Source: Lutispora sp003527145
GTDB lineage: Bacteria; Bacillota; Clostridia; Lutisporales; Lutisporaceae
DNA length: 64,000 nt
Reading direction: 5' to 3'
Assembly (NCBI GenBank): GCA_029983695.1
Contig: JASBZB010000007.1
Span: forward strand, 1 to 64,000
Part shown: in pieces, positions 41,599 to 50,820 of the stretch
How positions within the stretch are numbered: position 1 is the first letter of the stretch
Layout of the letters: every line of letters starts with the position of its first letter
Program-made: the position numbers and the translations under genes
The notes under the pieces: generated by a model
What the model was told of the DNA's origin: nothing
The model's database searches: none
What the model saw: only the letters and a program-made list of their open reading frames with translations

Positions 41599-43440
41599 AT
41601 GAAAAGGGTAATGGCTTTAATGTTGGCGCTGTTAATGGTTTTGGCAGGCTGCACGGGAGGAGGGCAGCCGACAACCGCAGGACCTGCTGAGGTAACTCAG
41701 GAGTATAGGACGGTTTATTCCGGAGAGATAACCACGCTTAACTATCTTATAACTGCCAGCACAAATGAATTCGCATTGGCAGCCAATTTTGTGGATTCTC
41801 TCATCGATTACGACAGATATGGAGTGGCACAGCCATGCTTGGCAACAGAATGGAAGCTATCAGACGACGGTTTAGTGTGGACACTCAAACTTCGTGAAGG
41901 CGTAAAATGGGTGACTCATGAAGGCAAGGAATATGCAGAGCTTACGGCACAAGACTTTGTAGATGCAATGAAGTATGTTCTGGATAGCAAGAATGAGTCG
42001 CAAACCGCCAATATTGCCTATAGCGTTATAAAGAATGCTGAAAAATTCTACAATGCAGAGATCACAGATTTTGAACAAGTAGGAATAAAAGCTAAAGATA
42101 AATACACATTAGAGTATACTCTGGAAAAACCAACGCCATATTTCTTATCGATGCTTACTTATGTATGCTTCTTCCCTGTCAACGGAAAATTCTTAAGTGA
42201 AGCTGGAGACAAATTCGGTACTGACAATGCAAATATCCTGTACAATGGAGCTTATATAATGGAAACATATGAGCCTCAAACCAGAAGGGTCCTTGCAGCA
42301 AATGAGAACTATTGGGACAAAGAAAATATATACATCAAGAAAATAACTCAAACCTATAACAAAGAAGCAGCCACTTTGGCTCCGGAGCTGGTGCTGCGCG
42401 GAGAAATAGATTATGCGGAGCTGCCTTCATCAATAATCGATGAATGGATGAAGGATGAAACAAAGAAAGATAAGCTGCGCCCTCAAAGAACATCTTTCTA
42501 TACTTATTTCTATTGCTTCAACTTTGATCCCAAGTTTCCAGCGGAATTTGAGCCGGATAACTGGAAAACGGCTGTAAACAATCTGAATTTCAGAAAGTCT
42601 CTGTTCCATGCACTGGACAGGAAGGCTGCCATGCTTACATCAGAGCCTTATGATCCGGAGAAGAGGATATTAAACACTATTACACCCAAGAACTTTGTTG
42701 ACCTGGATGGTACAGATTATACCCGGATCGGAAAGCTGGCCGACTTTACAAATACTGATTCCTTCAACTCAAAGCTTGCCCTGGAATTCAAGGAGAAAGC
42801 TTTGGCTGAATTAAAAGGCAAGGCCAAATTCCCGGTCAAAGTGCTGATGCCTTACAACACCGGCATGACTGAATGGACAAATAGGGCACAAGTGATTGAA
42901 CAGCAGATGGAAAACCTGTTGGGAACAGATTATATAGATATAATACTCGATCCCAAGCCGCCGACAGGTTTCTTAAAGGATGTAAGACGTGCGGCCAATT
43001 ATGCTTTCCTGGAGTGCAACTGGGGACCGGATTATGCCGACCCGGAGACCTATACTGATCCTTTCGCTCCGGACAATAACTATAGCTGGCCTCATCTGGC
43101 TGAAGGCTATAGAGAAGCTAACGGGAAAAATACCTATGAAAACATGGTAAATGCAGCTAAGGCTGAAGTATTGGATATGGCTAGACGCTACACTTTGTTT
43201 GCCGAAGCCGAAGCTTTTTTCATAGATCAGGCTTTTGTGATACCATATGCGGCAGGCGGAGGCGGATACGTGGCTTCTAGATTAAATCCCTTTGAATCTC
43301 AATATTCACCCTTTGGACTTTCTTCTGAAAGATACAAGGGCCAAAAGGTTATGGAGAAGCCTATGAATTCGGAGCAATATACAGAAGGACTTGCAATCTG
43401 GGAAAAAGAACGTGCTGAAGCATTGAAGGCAGCGAAATAG
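41599..43440 (+). CDS. Peptide ABC transporter substrate-binding lipoprotein
   Basis: 613 residues. Lipobox VLAGC at about residue 20. SBP family 5 layout: LATEWKLSDDGLVWTLKLRE, DGVKW-type block as EGVKWVTHEG, ILYNGAYIMETYEP, FRKSLFHALDRKAAM. It binds oligopeptides outside the cell and feeds the permeases encoded next. ATG 41599 has GAGGAGG 9 nt upstream; an earlier in-frame start at 41548 is not supported. Confidence 0.9.
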   Translation: MKRVMALMLALLMVLAGCTGGGQPTTAGPAEVTQEYRTVYSGEITTLNYLITASTNEFALAANFVDSLIDYDRYGVAQPCLATEWKLSDDGLVWTLKLREGVKWVTHEGKEYAELTAQDFVDAMKYVLDSKNESQTANIAYSVIKNAEKFYNAEITDFEQVGIKAKDKYTLEYTLEKPTPYFLSMLTYVCFFPVNGKFLSEAGDKFGTDNANILYNGAYIMETYEPQTRRVLAANENYWDKENIYIKKITQTYNKEAATLAPELVLRGEIDYAELPSSIIDEWMKDETKKDKLRPQRTSFYTYFYCFNFDPKFPAEFEPDNWKTAVNNLNFRKSLFHALDRKAAMLTSEPYDPEKRILNTITPKNFVDLDGTDYTRIGKLADFTNTDSFNSKLALEFKEKALAELKGKAKFPVKVLMPYNTGMTEWTNRAQVIEQQMENLLGTDYIDIILDPKPPTGFLKDVRRAANYAFLECNWGPDYADPETYTDPFAPDNNYSWPHLAEGYREANGKNTYENMVNAAKAEVLDMARRYTLFAEAEAFFIDQAFVIPYAAGGGGYVASRLNPFESQYSPFGLSSERYKGQKVMEKPMNSEQYTEGLAIWEKERAEALKAAK

Positions 43441-43469
43441 ATCAGACAGACCTTTCTAAGCTTCTAAGA

Positions 43470-43509
43470 CTAAAGCCTGCAATATACTTTCGGCAAATGC
43501 AGGCTTTAG
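43470..43509 (+). terminator. Hairpin between binding protein and permease genes
   Basis: CTAAAGCCTGCA (43470-43481) and TGCAGGCTTTAG (43498-43509) are a perfect 12-bp inverted repeat, followed by TTATT. It probably attenuates transcription so that the binding protein is made in excess over the membrane components. Confidence 0.65.
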
Positions 43510-43530
43510 TTATTCTAAAGGGGGAGAGAA

Positions 43531-44475
43531 ATGTTAAGGTATTCGCTAAAAAGACTTGCTCAGTCTTTGGCAACGCTTTTTATAATTCTTACCATCGTGT
43601 TTCTTCTCATGCGATTGATGCCCGAGGAAGGATATTTTGGCCAGGCCTATGAAAAGCTTGACCCGGCACAGCGTGAGGCCATATTGACCTCTATGGGGCT
43701 TAGAGATCCCATACCCATACAGCTGAAGAATTTTTATGCTTCTTTATTAAAGGGAGACTTGGGAAAGTCAATGATATACAGGCCTAAGGTATCTATTGCA
43801 GAAATTCTCAAAGCTAAAGTCCCTTATTCACTATACTTTGGTCTGACTGCTGTGGCAATATCTTTAGTAGCAGGCATATCTCTGGGCATCATAATGGCGC
43901 GAAGCAAGGCCAAAATATGGGATAAGCTGGGCACCGGCTATATTGTGTTCGTCAATGCGGTTCCTGCTGCGGTTTATTACCTATTTCTCCAGTTGTACGT
44001 GACAGATATACTGAAGCTTCCTATTCTGTTCAAGCCGGATCAACCTGTCAGCTGGATTCTGCCTGCCATATCTATGTCATTGGGAGGCACGGCGTCCTAT
44101 GCAATGTGGATGAGACGGTATATGGTGGATGAATTGAATAAGGATTATGTAAAGCTGGCCAGAGCCAAGGGATTGAGAAATAAGACAATCATGGTCAGGC
44201 ATGTTTTCCGCAATGCCTTTGTCCCCATGGCCCAGTATTTGCCAAGCACCCTCTTGTATACCATATCCGGCTCAATATATATTGAATCCTTGTATTCGAT
44301 ACCCGGTATGGGAGGCTTGCTGGTTGACGTAATACAAAGGCAGGATAATACGGTAGTGCAGGCTTTGGTGCTCATATATTCCTCCATTGGAATAATCGGC
44401 TTGTTTTTAGGCGACATACTTATGGCCATATTCGATCCCAGGATCAACCTTGAGAAAAAGGGAGGTGCCAGGTAA
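43531..44475 (+). CDS. Peptide ABC transporter permease (OppB/DppB type)
   Basis: 314 residues with six predicted helices. MLRYSLKRLAQSLATLFIIL at the start and the EAA-type loop DYVKLARAKGLRNKTIMVRHVFRNAFVP about two-thirds along are typical of OppB/DppB. The 3' end overlaps the next gene by 1 nt (TAATG). RBS GGGGGAGAG. Confidence 0.92.
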   Translation: MLRYSLKRLAQSLATLFIILTIVFLLMRLMPEEGYFGQAYEKLDPAQREAILTSMGLRDPIPIQLKNFYASLLKGDLGKSMIYRPKVSIAEILKAKVPYSLYFGLTAVAISLVAGISLGIIMARSKAKIWDKLGTGYIVFVNAVPAAVYYLFLQLYVTDILKLPILFKPDQPVSWILPAISMSLGGTASYAMWMRRYMVDELNKDYVKLARAKGLRNKTIMVRHVFRNAFVPMAQYLPSTLLYTISGSIYIESLYSIPGMGGLLVDVIQRQDNTVVQALVLIYSSIGIIGLFLGDILMAIFDPRINLEKKGGAR

Positions 44476-45443
44476 TGAGTAATGCCAAAATAAATAAGCT
44501 GTCTGACGGGATCAATGAAAGCCTTTTTGAATTTGCGGAATATGATGATAAAGAGGCTCAAAGAGCCGGATACTCAAACTATTCGTACTGGCGCTCCACA
44601 TGGCAAGTATTTATAAGAAATAAAGCGGCTTTGTTTCTTTTAGTATTGATGACAGTATTGATATTGTTCACGATAATACAGCCATATTTGCCGGATCAGA
44701 AGCTTCCCACTAAAATATATATCGATTCGAAAACCAATATGCAGCTAAGAAACCATCCGCCGGATTCTGAGTTCTGGTTCGGAACCAACTCTATCGGCCA
44801 GGACCTATGGTCCCGCATATGGAGCGGAACCCGAACCTCACTTTTGATCGGGATTGCGGTAGGAATCTGGGAAGCTATAGCAGGAATAATGATAGGAGCT
44901 CTTTGGGGATATGTGAGGGTTTTGGATCGCCCCATAACCGAAATATATAATGTGTTGGACAATATACCTGTAACCATTATATTGATCCTTATGACATATA
45001 TTATGAGACCCAGCTTATCGACCATGATCATAGCCATGTGTATGACAGGGTGGCTGGGGATGGCACGTTTTGTGCGAAACCTGATAGTCATAATAAGAGA
45101 CAGAGAGTATAATCTGGCATCAAAGTGTCTTGGAACCCCTACTGGCAGGATAATAACGAAAAATCTGCTCCCTTATTTAGTATCCGTTATCATGCTTAGA
45201 ATGGCTCTGGCTATTCCCGCAGCAATAGGATACGAGGTTTTTTTGACATATATAGGCCTTGGACTGCCTGTCAGCATCCCATCACTGGGAAATCTCATCA
45301 ACGAAGGAAGAGCTCTTATGATGGTTGAATCACTCAGATATCAGCTGATTTTTCCTGCCATAGTTTTATCTATGGTTACAATATCATTTTATGTGATGGG
45401 CAATGTATTTGCGGATGCAGCTGACCCGCGAAACCATGTTTAG
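44475..45443 (+). CDS. Peptide ABC transporter permease (OppC/DppC type)
   Basis: 322 residues. N-terminal cytoplasmic tail, helix at about 47-67, periplasmic FWFGTNSIGQDLWSRIWSGTRTSLLIGI typical of OppC/DppC, and the EAA-type loop REYNLASKCLGTPTGRIITKNLLP. Forms the membrane pore with the preceding permease. Confidence 0.92.
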   Translation: MSNAKINKLSDGINESLFEFAEYDDKEAQRAGYSNYSYWRSTWQVFIRNKAALFLLVLMTVLILFTIIQPYLPDQKLPTKIYIDSKTNMQLRNHPPDSEFWFGTNSIGQDLWSRIWSGTRTSLLIGIAVGIWEAIAGIMIGALWGYVRVLDRPITEIYNVLDNIPVTIILILMTYIMRPSLSTMIIAMCMTGWLGMARFVRNLIVIIRDREYNLASKCLGTPTGRIITKNLLPYLVSVIMLRMALAIPAAIGYEVFLTYIGLGLPVSIPSLGNLINEGRALMMVESLRYQLIFPAIVLSMVTISFYVMGNVFADAADPRNHV

Positions 45444-45454
45444 GAGGTGCTGAT

Positions 45455-46504
45455 ATGATAGATTCAAAGATCATATTATCTGTTTCAGAACTAGTTGTAA
45501 AGTTTAAGCTGCGGGGCAGGATTTTAACGGCAATCAGAGAAGCCTCACTGGATTTATACGAGGGAGAAAGCTTGGCAATAGTAGGGGAATCAGGGTCGGG
45601 CAAATCGGTTTTTACCAAGACCTTTATGGGCCTTTTGGATGGAAACGGATGGGTAGCTTCGGGAAGTATACTTTATAACGGAGAGAACCTGGCAAGGTTT
45701 AAAACGGAAGATGATTGGATTAAAATTCGCGGCAAGAATATTGCAATGGTCTTCCAGGACCCTATGACCTCTCTAAATCCTTTGAAAACAATAGGAAAGC
45801 AAGTTCAAGAAGCCGTTGAACTTCATCAAGGCTTAAAAAAAGAAGAAGCCAAAAAAGTTGTGCTTGATATATTGAATGATGTGGGCATATCTGAACCGGA
45901 AAGGCGATATAAGCAGTACCCTCATGAATTCTCAGGAGGCATGAGGCAAAGAGTCGTCATAGCCATAGCTGCAGCCTGCAGACCCAAAATACTAATATGC
46001 GATGAGCCCACTACAGCATTGGATGTAACGATACAAGCACAGATATTGAGCCTTTTAAAAAGACTCAAAAATAAATACAACTTGACTACCATATATATCA
46101 CCCACGACTTAGGCGTTGTGGCTAATGTGGCTGATAGAGTAGCAGTAATGTATGCCGGGGATATAGTAGAGATAGGAAGATGTGAAGAGGTCTTTTACAA
46201 TGCCCAGCATCCGTATACCTGGGCCCTGCTTTCATCGCTGCCCCAACTGGGAGTCAAGGGAAAGCCCTTGCATTCTATCAAGGGTACGCCGCCGAACCTG
46301 TTCTATGATATAAAGGGAGATGCTTTTGCGCCTCGAAACCCTAGAGCCCTCAAAATTGATTTCGTAGAGAAAGCTCCCTATTTCACCGTAAGCCCTACCC
46401 ACAAGGCAAAGACCTGGCTGCTGGATCCGCGTGCGCCAAAGGTGGAGCCGCCTGAATCTATTGCTATACTTCGCAAGCAATGGGGGTTGAGCAAAGATGC
46501 ATGA
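45455..46504 (+). CDS. Peptide ABC transporter ATPase (OppD/DppD type)
   Basis: 349 residues. Walker A GESGSGKS, Q-loop FQDPMTSLNPLKTIG, signature FSGGMRQRVVIA, Walker B ILICDEPTTALD, H-loop YITHDLGVVA. The C-terminal oligopeptide-specific extension is present, but lacks the usual Cys cluster of OppD (RCP...C), so it may not bind an iron-sulfur cluster. RBS AGGAGGTG. Confidence 0.9.
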   Translation: MIDSKIILSVSELVVKFKLRGRILTAIREASLDLYEGESLAIVGESGSGKSVFTKTFMGLLDGNGWVASGSILYNGENLARFKTEDDWIKIRGKNIAMVFQDPMTSLNPLKTIGKQVQEAVELHQGLKKEEAKKVVLDILNDVGISEPERRYKQYPHEFSGGMRQRVVIAIAAACRPKILICDEPTTALDVTIQAQILSLLKRLKNKYNLTTIYITHDLGVVANVADRVAVMYAGDIVEIGRCEEVFYNAQHPYTWALLSSLPQLGVKGKPLHSIKGTPPNLFYDIKGDAFAPRNPRALKIDFVEKAPYFTVSPTHKAKTWLLDPRAPKVEPPESIAILRKQWGLSKDA

Positions 46505-47444
46505 TGGTCAAAGAGAAATTCTGCTGGATGTTAAGAATCTGCGTGTGGAGTTCGGCAAGTCAAAAAAGAACAGATTTGCCGCCGTAGATAATGTAAGTTT
46601 TCATATTTACAAAGGAGAGACCTTTGGACTGGTGGGAGAATCAGGTTCAGGCAAAACCACCATAGGAAGAGCCATCATACGTTTGAACGAAACAACTGCC
46701 GGTGAAGTAATTTTTAAAGGGAAGAAGATAAATGGGGATATAGACAAGGAACTGGATAAAGAAGTCACTAGAAAAATCCAGATGATATTTCAAGACCCGA
46801 TGGCTTCCTTAAACGAAAGGGCAAAAGTTGATTATATAGTATCAGAGGGCCTTTATAATATAAAAAGTTATAAAAGTGAGGAAGAAAGGAAAGCAAAAGT
46901 CGAGAAAGCCTTAATGGATGTTGGGCTGCTCCCGGAGTTTTTGAGCCGCTTTCCTCACGAGTTTTCAGGGGGGCAAAGGCAGAGGATCGGAATTGCGAGG
47001 ACCTTAGTCATGGAGCCGGAGCTAATAATTGCGGATGAACCTATATCCGCCCTGGATGTTTCCATCCGAGCCCAAGTATTGAATCTGTTGTCTGAGCTCC
47101 AAAAAAGCAAGGGACTGACATACCTGTTCATAGCCCATGACCTATCTGTAGTACGTTTTATTACGGATAGGCTGGCTGTAATACACAAAGGCAAGATAGT
47201 AGAGCTTGCCGAAACGGAAAAGCTTTTTAAAAATCCGCTGCATCCATATACCCGTTCTTTGCTCTCGGCTATACCATTGCCTGACCCGAGGCGCGAGAAG
47301 GAAAAGACTCTTGAGATATACGATCCGGGCTGCCATGACTACAAAGATGATACGCCTGAATGGGTACAGATTGAGCCGGAGCATTTTGTGCTGGGAAATG
47401 ATAAGGAATTAGAGCAATACAGGGCAAGATTGCGCCCACGGTAG
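46497..47444 (+). CDS. Peptide ABC transporter ATPase (OppF/DppF type)
   Basis: 315 residues. Walker A GESGSGKTT, signature FSGGQRQRIGIARTL, Walker B LIIADEPISALDV, H-loop FIAHDLSVV. Overlaps the previous gene by 8 nt. The C-terminal tail reads DPGCHDYKDDTPEWVQIEPEH, the typical OppF extension. Confidence 0.9.
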   Translation: MHDGQREILLDVKNLRVEFGKSKKNRFAAVDNVSFHIYKGETFGLVGESGSGKTTIGRAIIRLNETTAGEVIFKGKKINGDIDKELDKEVTRKIQMIFQDPMASLNERAKVDYIVSEGLYNIKSYKSEEERKAKVEKALMDVGLLPEFLSRFPHEFSGGQRQRIGIARTLVMEPELIIADEPISALDVSIRAQVLNLLSELQKSKGLTYLFIAHDLSVVRFITDRLAVIHKGKIVELAETEKLFKNPLHPYTRSLLSAIPLPDPRREKEKTLEIYDPGCHDYKDDTPEWVQIEPEHFVLGNDKELEQYRARLRPR

Positions 47445-47505
47445 GGAACGATCTTGACCGTTCCGCTAAGATAATTATATACGCAGATGAAAGGAGCAAC
47501 AATAA

Positions 47506-48327
47506 ATGAAAATATTTATATCTGTTGATATGGAAGGAATATGGGGTTTAGTCTCCTCAGCACATGTGGACAGGGACTCAAAGGAGTATAATCGCGCCAG
47601 GAAGCTGATGACACAGGAAGCAAACTGGGCTATAGAAGAAGCCTTTAATAATGGAGCAACTGAAGTAGTGGTCAATGACTCTCACGGCAATATGGACAAT
47701 CTTATTATTGAGGAACTGGACCCCAGAGCCCAGCTCATCAGCGGAAGTCCAAAGCCTTTAAGCATGATGGAAGGAATAAATGAAACCTTCGACGGGGTCA
47801 TATATGTAGGATATCATTCAAGAGCCGGCACAATAAACGGATTATTCAACCATACATACTCCGGCAAGACTATAGCCAGTATAACCGTGAACGGCAAGAA
47901 GATGGGAGAATGCGGCATAAATTCCGGTGTGGCTGGATATTGGGGGGTGCCGATCCTTGCCATAGCAGGCGATGATAAGCTTGCAGCCCAAGCTAAAGAA
48001 GAAATCGGCGATCTGGAAACAATAATAGTTAAAAGGGCGATATCAAGATATTGTGCTCACAATCTGTCTCAGCAAGCAGTAAGAGAGCTATATAAAGCAA
48101 AGTTCGCAGAAGCTTTAAAAAATATAAAGCTAAAACCTGTCATAAAATACCAAGGGAATATCACTATGGACATCGAGTTCAATAGAGAAGTTATGGCAGA
48201 GAGTGCTATGCTTTTTCCTGAAGCTCTGAGGCTTGACGAAAAAACCATCAGAATTGAATCCGATGATTATTTAAAGCTTTTCATGATGTTTAGAGCATGC
48301 CTTAACCTGGGAGGCTCAATTTCATAA
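47506..48327 (+). CDS. dppA: M55 family D-aminopeptidase
   Basis: 273 residues. The family's metal ligands appear in order: SVDMEG (D8, E10), VNDSHGN (His60 region), YVGYHSRAG (His), and MGECGINS (Glu). FNHTYSG is a further conserved block. M55 enzymes remove D-amino acids from D-Ala-x peptides. Together with lysA and the importer it suggests breakdown of peptidoglycan peptides. RBS AAAGGAG, 8 nt before ATG. The operon ends after this gene. Confidence 0.9.
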   Translation: MKIFISVDMEGIWGLVSSAHVDRDSKEYNRARKLMTQEANWAIEEAFNNGATEVVVNDSHGNMDNLIIEELDPRAQLISGSPKPLSMMEGINETFDGVIYVGYHSRAGTINGLFNHTYSGKTIASITVNGKKMGECGINSGVAGYWGVPILAIAGDDKLAAQAKEEIGDLETIIVKRAISRYCAHNLSQQAVRELYKAKFAEALKNIKLKPVIKYQGNITMDIEFNREVMAESAMLFPEALRLDEKTIRIESDDYLKLFMMFRACLNLGGSIS

Positions 48328-48335
48328 TGCTTAAT

Positions 48336-48360
48336 AAGGGCGCCCAATGGGCGTCCTTTC
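48336..48360 (+). terminator. Terminator of the sigma-54 operon
   Basis: AAGGGCGCCC (48336-48345) pairs with GGGCGTCCTT (48349-48358) around loop AAT, then TTC. The stem is strong but the T-run is short. Confidence 0.65.
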
Positions 48361-48469
48361 ACGTTGATCAGATAAATAACAATAGTATGTAGAAATAGAA
48401 AAGCATATATGGTAATATTTACATATGAAAGTAAGATAAGGATTATTTATATAAAGTTTGGAGGTACAA

Positions 48470-48988
48470 ATGGTTAATGAAGTATGTGCCATTTGGGTAC
48501 TAGATGAAACAACAAATCAGAAATTAGACATAATTAGAAAAGCTTTAGATGTATTTGATATTGAATATAATCCTATCTATGGACATATTACTTTTGCAAA
48601 TTTTACTGATGTTGATGTAGATAAGATTATTCAATATACTAAAAAGTTTGCAGAAGGGAAAAAGTCATTCGATATCAACTGTACAGCATTAGGGTTACTA
48701 ACAACTAACTGTATAGCTTGTATACCTTCTACTTCAGGAAAACTATTGAGGTATTATGAGGAATATCATCAGAAATATGATTCTTATTGTAATAAGTGGA
48801 CAAGAGCAGATAGTGGGCTATGGCTGCCTCATATATCTCTTTATTATAGTGAAACAGAAAACTTGGGTGCTATTATTGGTGAAATGTCAAAAAAATTTAT
48901 TCAATTCAGTGGGAAAATTGTGAAGATGGAACTATCTATTGTAAATGAAAATGATTTTAATATAGTGTATTCTCACGATTTAGGCTGA
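48470..48988 (+). CDS. 2'-5' RNA ligase family (2H phosphoesterase)
   Basis: 172 residues. The two HxT/S motifs of 2H phosphoesterases are GHITFAN (about residues 37-43) and PHISLYY (about 126-132), which place two histidines in one active site. Such enzymes act on 2'-5' or cyclic phosphates of RNA or nucleotides. ATG 48470 has TTGGAGG 6 nt upstream. An extended -10 TGGTAATAT lies near 48409-48417. Confidence 0.85.
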   Translation: MVNEVCAIWVLDETTNQKLDIIRKALDVFDIEYNPIYGHITFANFTDVDVDKIIQYTKKFAEGKKSFDINCTALGLLTTNCIACIPSTSGKLLRYYEEYHQKYDSYCNKWTRADSGLWLPHISLYYSETENLGAIIGEMSKKFIQFSGKIVKMELSIVNENDFNIVYSHDLG

Positions 48989-49050
48989 TATAAGAGCAAT
49001 ATAGCTTCACAAGTGACCGGATATTAGTATTTATAGCAGGAGTGAATTAT

Positions 49051-49590
49051 ATGAATTGTATTATAGAAAGCGAAAGATTAAAATTGAGAAAAATAACTCC
49101 CGATGATTTCGATGACCTTTGTGAAATATTGCAAGACATTGAGGTTATGTATGCATGGGAGCATGCTTTTTCTGATTCTGAAGTAGCAGAGTGGATAGAT
49201 AAGAATATCAAGAGATATGAGGCAGACGGATTCAGCTATTATGCAGCCATTGAAAAAGAAACAAACCAGTTTATTGGAGTCATCGGACCATTGATTGAAG
49301 ATATAGAAGGTGTAAGATATATTGGTATAGCTTACATTTTGAATAAGAGATATTGGAATAAAGGATATGCTGTGGAAGGTGCAAAGGCAAGCATTGAATA
49401 TGCTTTTAATACCCTTAATGCGGCCAAGGTTATAGCACAAATCAGACCTGAGAATTTGAGTTCGCGGAGAGTAGCTGAAAAACTAGGAATGGAAGTTGAA
49501 AATGTATATATAAAGCATCATTCAGGCAAAGATATGCCGCATTTGATCTATAGTATTAGAAAACAGAAGCTTATTCATACTATGAACTGA
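49051..49590 (+). CDS. GNAT acetyltransferase, RimJ/RimL type
   Basis: 179 residues. SERLKLRKITPDDFDDLCEIL at the start, AYILNKRYWNKGYAVEGAKA as acetyl-CoA loop, and VIAQIRPENLSSRRVAEKLGM near the end. An intact relative of the truncated copy at 2067-2297. ATG 49051 has CAGGAG 9 nt upstream; GTG 49042 is too close to that RBS. Confidence 0.9.
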   Translation: MNCIIESERLKLRKITPDDFDDLCEILQDIEVMYAWEHAFSDSEVAEWIDKNIKRYEADGFSYYAAIEKETNQFIGVIGPLIEDIEGVRYIGIAYILNKRYWNKGYAVEGAKASIEYAFNTLNAAKVIAQIRPENLSSRRVAEKLGMEVENVYIKHHSGKDMPHLIYSIRKQKLIHTMN

Positions 49591-49599
49591 GCCGCTTGA

Positions 49600-49624
49600 T
49601 CCCTTAACCAGGGATAAAGCATAA
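49600..49624. other. Possible attC-like remnant
   Basis: ATCCCTTAACCAGGGATAAAGC ends in GCATAAC. ATCCCTTAACC is also the centre of site D, where it is followed by GGG. Only this piece remains. Confidence 0.3.
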
Positions 49625-49659
49625 CTATAGGTTCAATTTGATAAGGAGATGATCAAAGC

Positions 49660-49962
49660 GTGAAGGATAGAATTGCCGGATTTTATACAATATCAAGAAG
49701 ATATCTGAACGATATATTGACTGATATAAAAAATAGAAACAAGGAAATAGGTGGGCGGTTCAATAAAATCTATAAAAAAAATAATTGTGATTATATTAAG
49801 TCAATGAATGAATTTAAAGACGATGTCGAAGTAAAAAGATTGATTAATGAACTTAGTGAAAGCCATCCTTATCGGAATATTAAAATAGAAATATTAGAAG
49901 CAATCTTAGGGAAAATAGAGGGTAATACGCCTGAAAACTTTAATTCTTTAAGTCAAATATAA
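49660..49962 (+). CDS. Small hypothetical protein, 100 aa
   Basis: Charged helical protein beginning MKDRIAGFYTISRRYLNDI (GTG start, AAGGAG 11 nt upstream). No family recognised. Its stop overlaps the next small frame as TAATG, a sign of translational coupling. Confidence 0.6.
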   Translation: MKDRIAGFYTISRRYLNDILTDIKNRNKEIGGRFNKIYKKNNCDYIKSMNEFKDDVEVKRLINELSESHPYRNIKIEILEAILGKIEGNTPENFNSLSQI

Positions 49963-50057
49963 TGGATTTGTCTGTATTTGATAGAGACTTTAATAATATA
50001 GAAGTAAAAAATGCGTTCGAAAGGGTTATACAGTTTCTAAGTAAATATATTGGTTAA
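49962..50057 (+). CDS. Possible small ORF, 31 aa
   Basis: MDLSVFDRDFNNIEVKNAFE followed by RVIQFLSKYIG. It starts within the stop codon of the preceding gene. It could instead be a C-terminal remnant of a longer protein broken by an earlier stop. A 19-codon frame with RBS AGGGG at 50084-50143 follows and is probably also debris. Confidence 0.35.
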   Translation: MDLSVFDRDFNNIEVKNAFERVIQFLSKYIG

Positions 50058-50227
50058 AAGTAGTACTTATTTAGGGGAATAAAATGGATATTGAGATATT
50101 ACCCATGGATAGGTATGAGGAAACTAAACAGCTGTTTCGGTAAAGGCGGTAGAATAAGTGTTTTTAGTCACATACACCGGAAATAAGAAGCATTATATGG
50201 ACGGGATCAATGAGAGGAGAGTGTACT

Positions 50228-50791
50228 ATGATAACAGGAGAGAATGTTATTATCAGACAATTAGAGCTGGGAGATGAAGATTATCTATATAAATGGTGGA
50301 ACGACGGGGAGATGATGGCTCATGCAACTTTTCCCTTCGGAACAATGCAAAGCAAAGAAGCCATAAGAAAGAATATCACTGATGAAATTGAAAGCTACAA
50401 TATTTTACCGGAAAAGAAAAGGTTTATCATCTGCAAGAAAGCTACTATGGAACCGATAGGTGAAATTAATTATGCTGATTGGAGTCCAAGAAACCAGAAA
50501 TGTGAATTTGGCATTAAGATATGTGAGATGGTGGAACAGGGGAAAGGCTATGGAAAGGATGCTCTATATCATTTCATAGATTTTTTGTTTAGATCGCTGA
50601 ATCTCAACAAGATTGAGCTGACCTCAATGATAGACAATGAAAGAGCGCATAAATTATATAAGCAGCTGGGCTTTAAAGAAATAGGGATAATCAGAGAAGG
50701 TTTTTTTGACAGCAGGAAAGGGACTTTCAGTGACGTAGTATATATGGATTTATTGAAAACAGAGTGGCTGGAAATAAAAAAGACAAGGTGA
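50228..50791 (+). CDS. GNAT family acetyltransferase
   Basis: 187 residues. ENVIIRQLELGDEDYLYKWW and NDGEMM at the start, EQGKGYGKDALYHFIDFLF as the acetyl-CoA loop, and ERAHKLYKQLGFKEIGIIREGFF near the end. The broken copy at 1819-1934 matches its N-terminus. ATG 50228 has GAGAGGAG 8 nt upstream; the in-frame ATG 50210 lies before that RBS. Confidence 0.9.
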   Translation: MITGENVIIRQLELGDEDYLYKWWNDGEMMAHATFPFGTMQSKEAIRKNITDEIESYNILPEKKRFIICKKATMEPIGEINYADWSPRNQKCEFGIKICEMVEQGKGYGKDALYHFIDFLFRSLNLNKIELTSMIDNERAHKLYKQLGFKEIGIIREGFFDSRKGTFSDVVYMDLLKTEWLEIKKTR

Positions 50792-50820
50792 TAGGCATTT
50801 TATTTACCTATCACCCTTTT
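50787..50820. terminator. Terminator between convergent genes
   Basis: GGTGATAGG (50787-50795) pairs perfectly with CCTATCACC (50807-50815), then CTTTT on the + strand. It overlaps the last codons of gatD on the minus strand and may serve both genes. Confidence 0.75.

Noticed and set aside
50018..50026. GTTATAC in the small ORF at 49962 as another attC right box
   Set aside because: No matching left box or inner arms within 200 nt.
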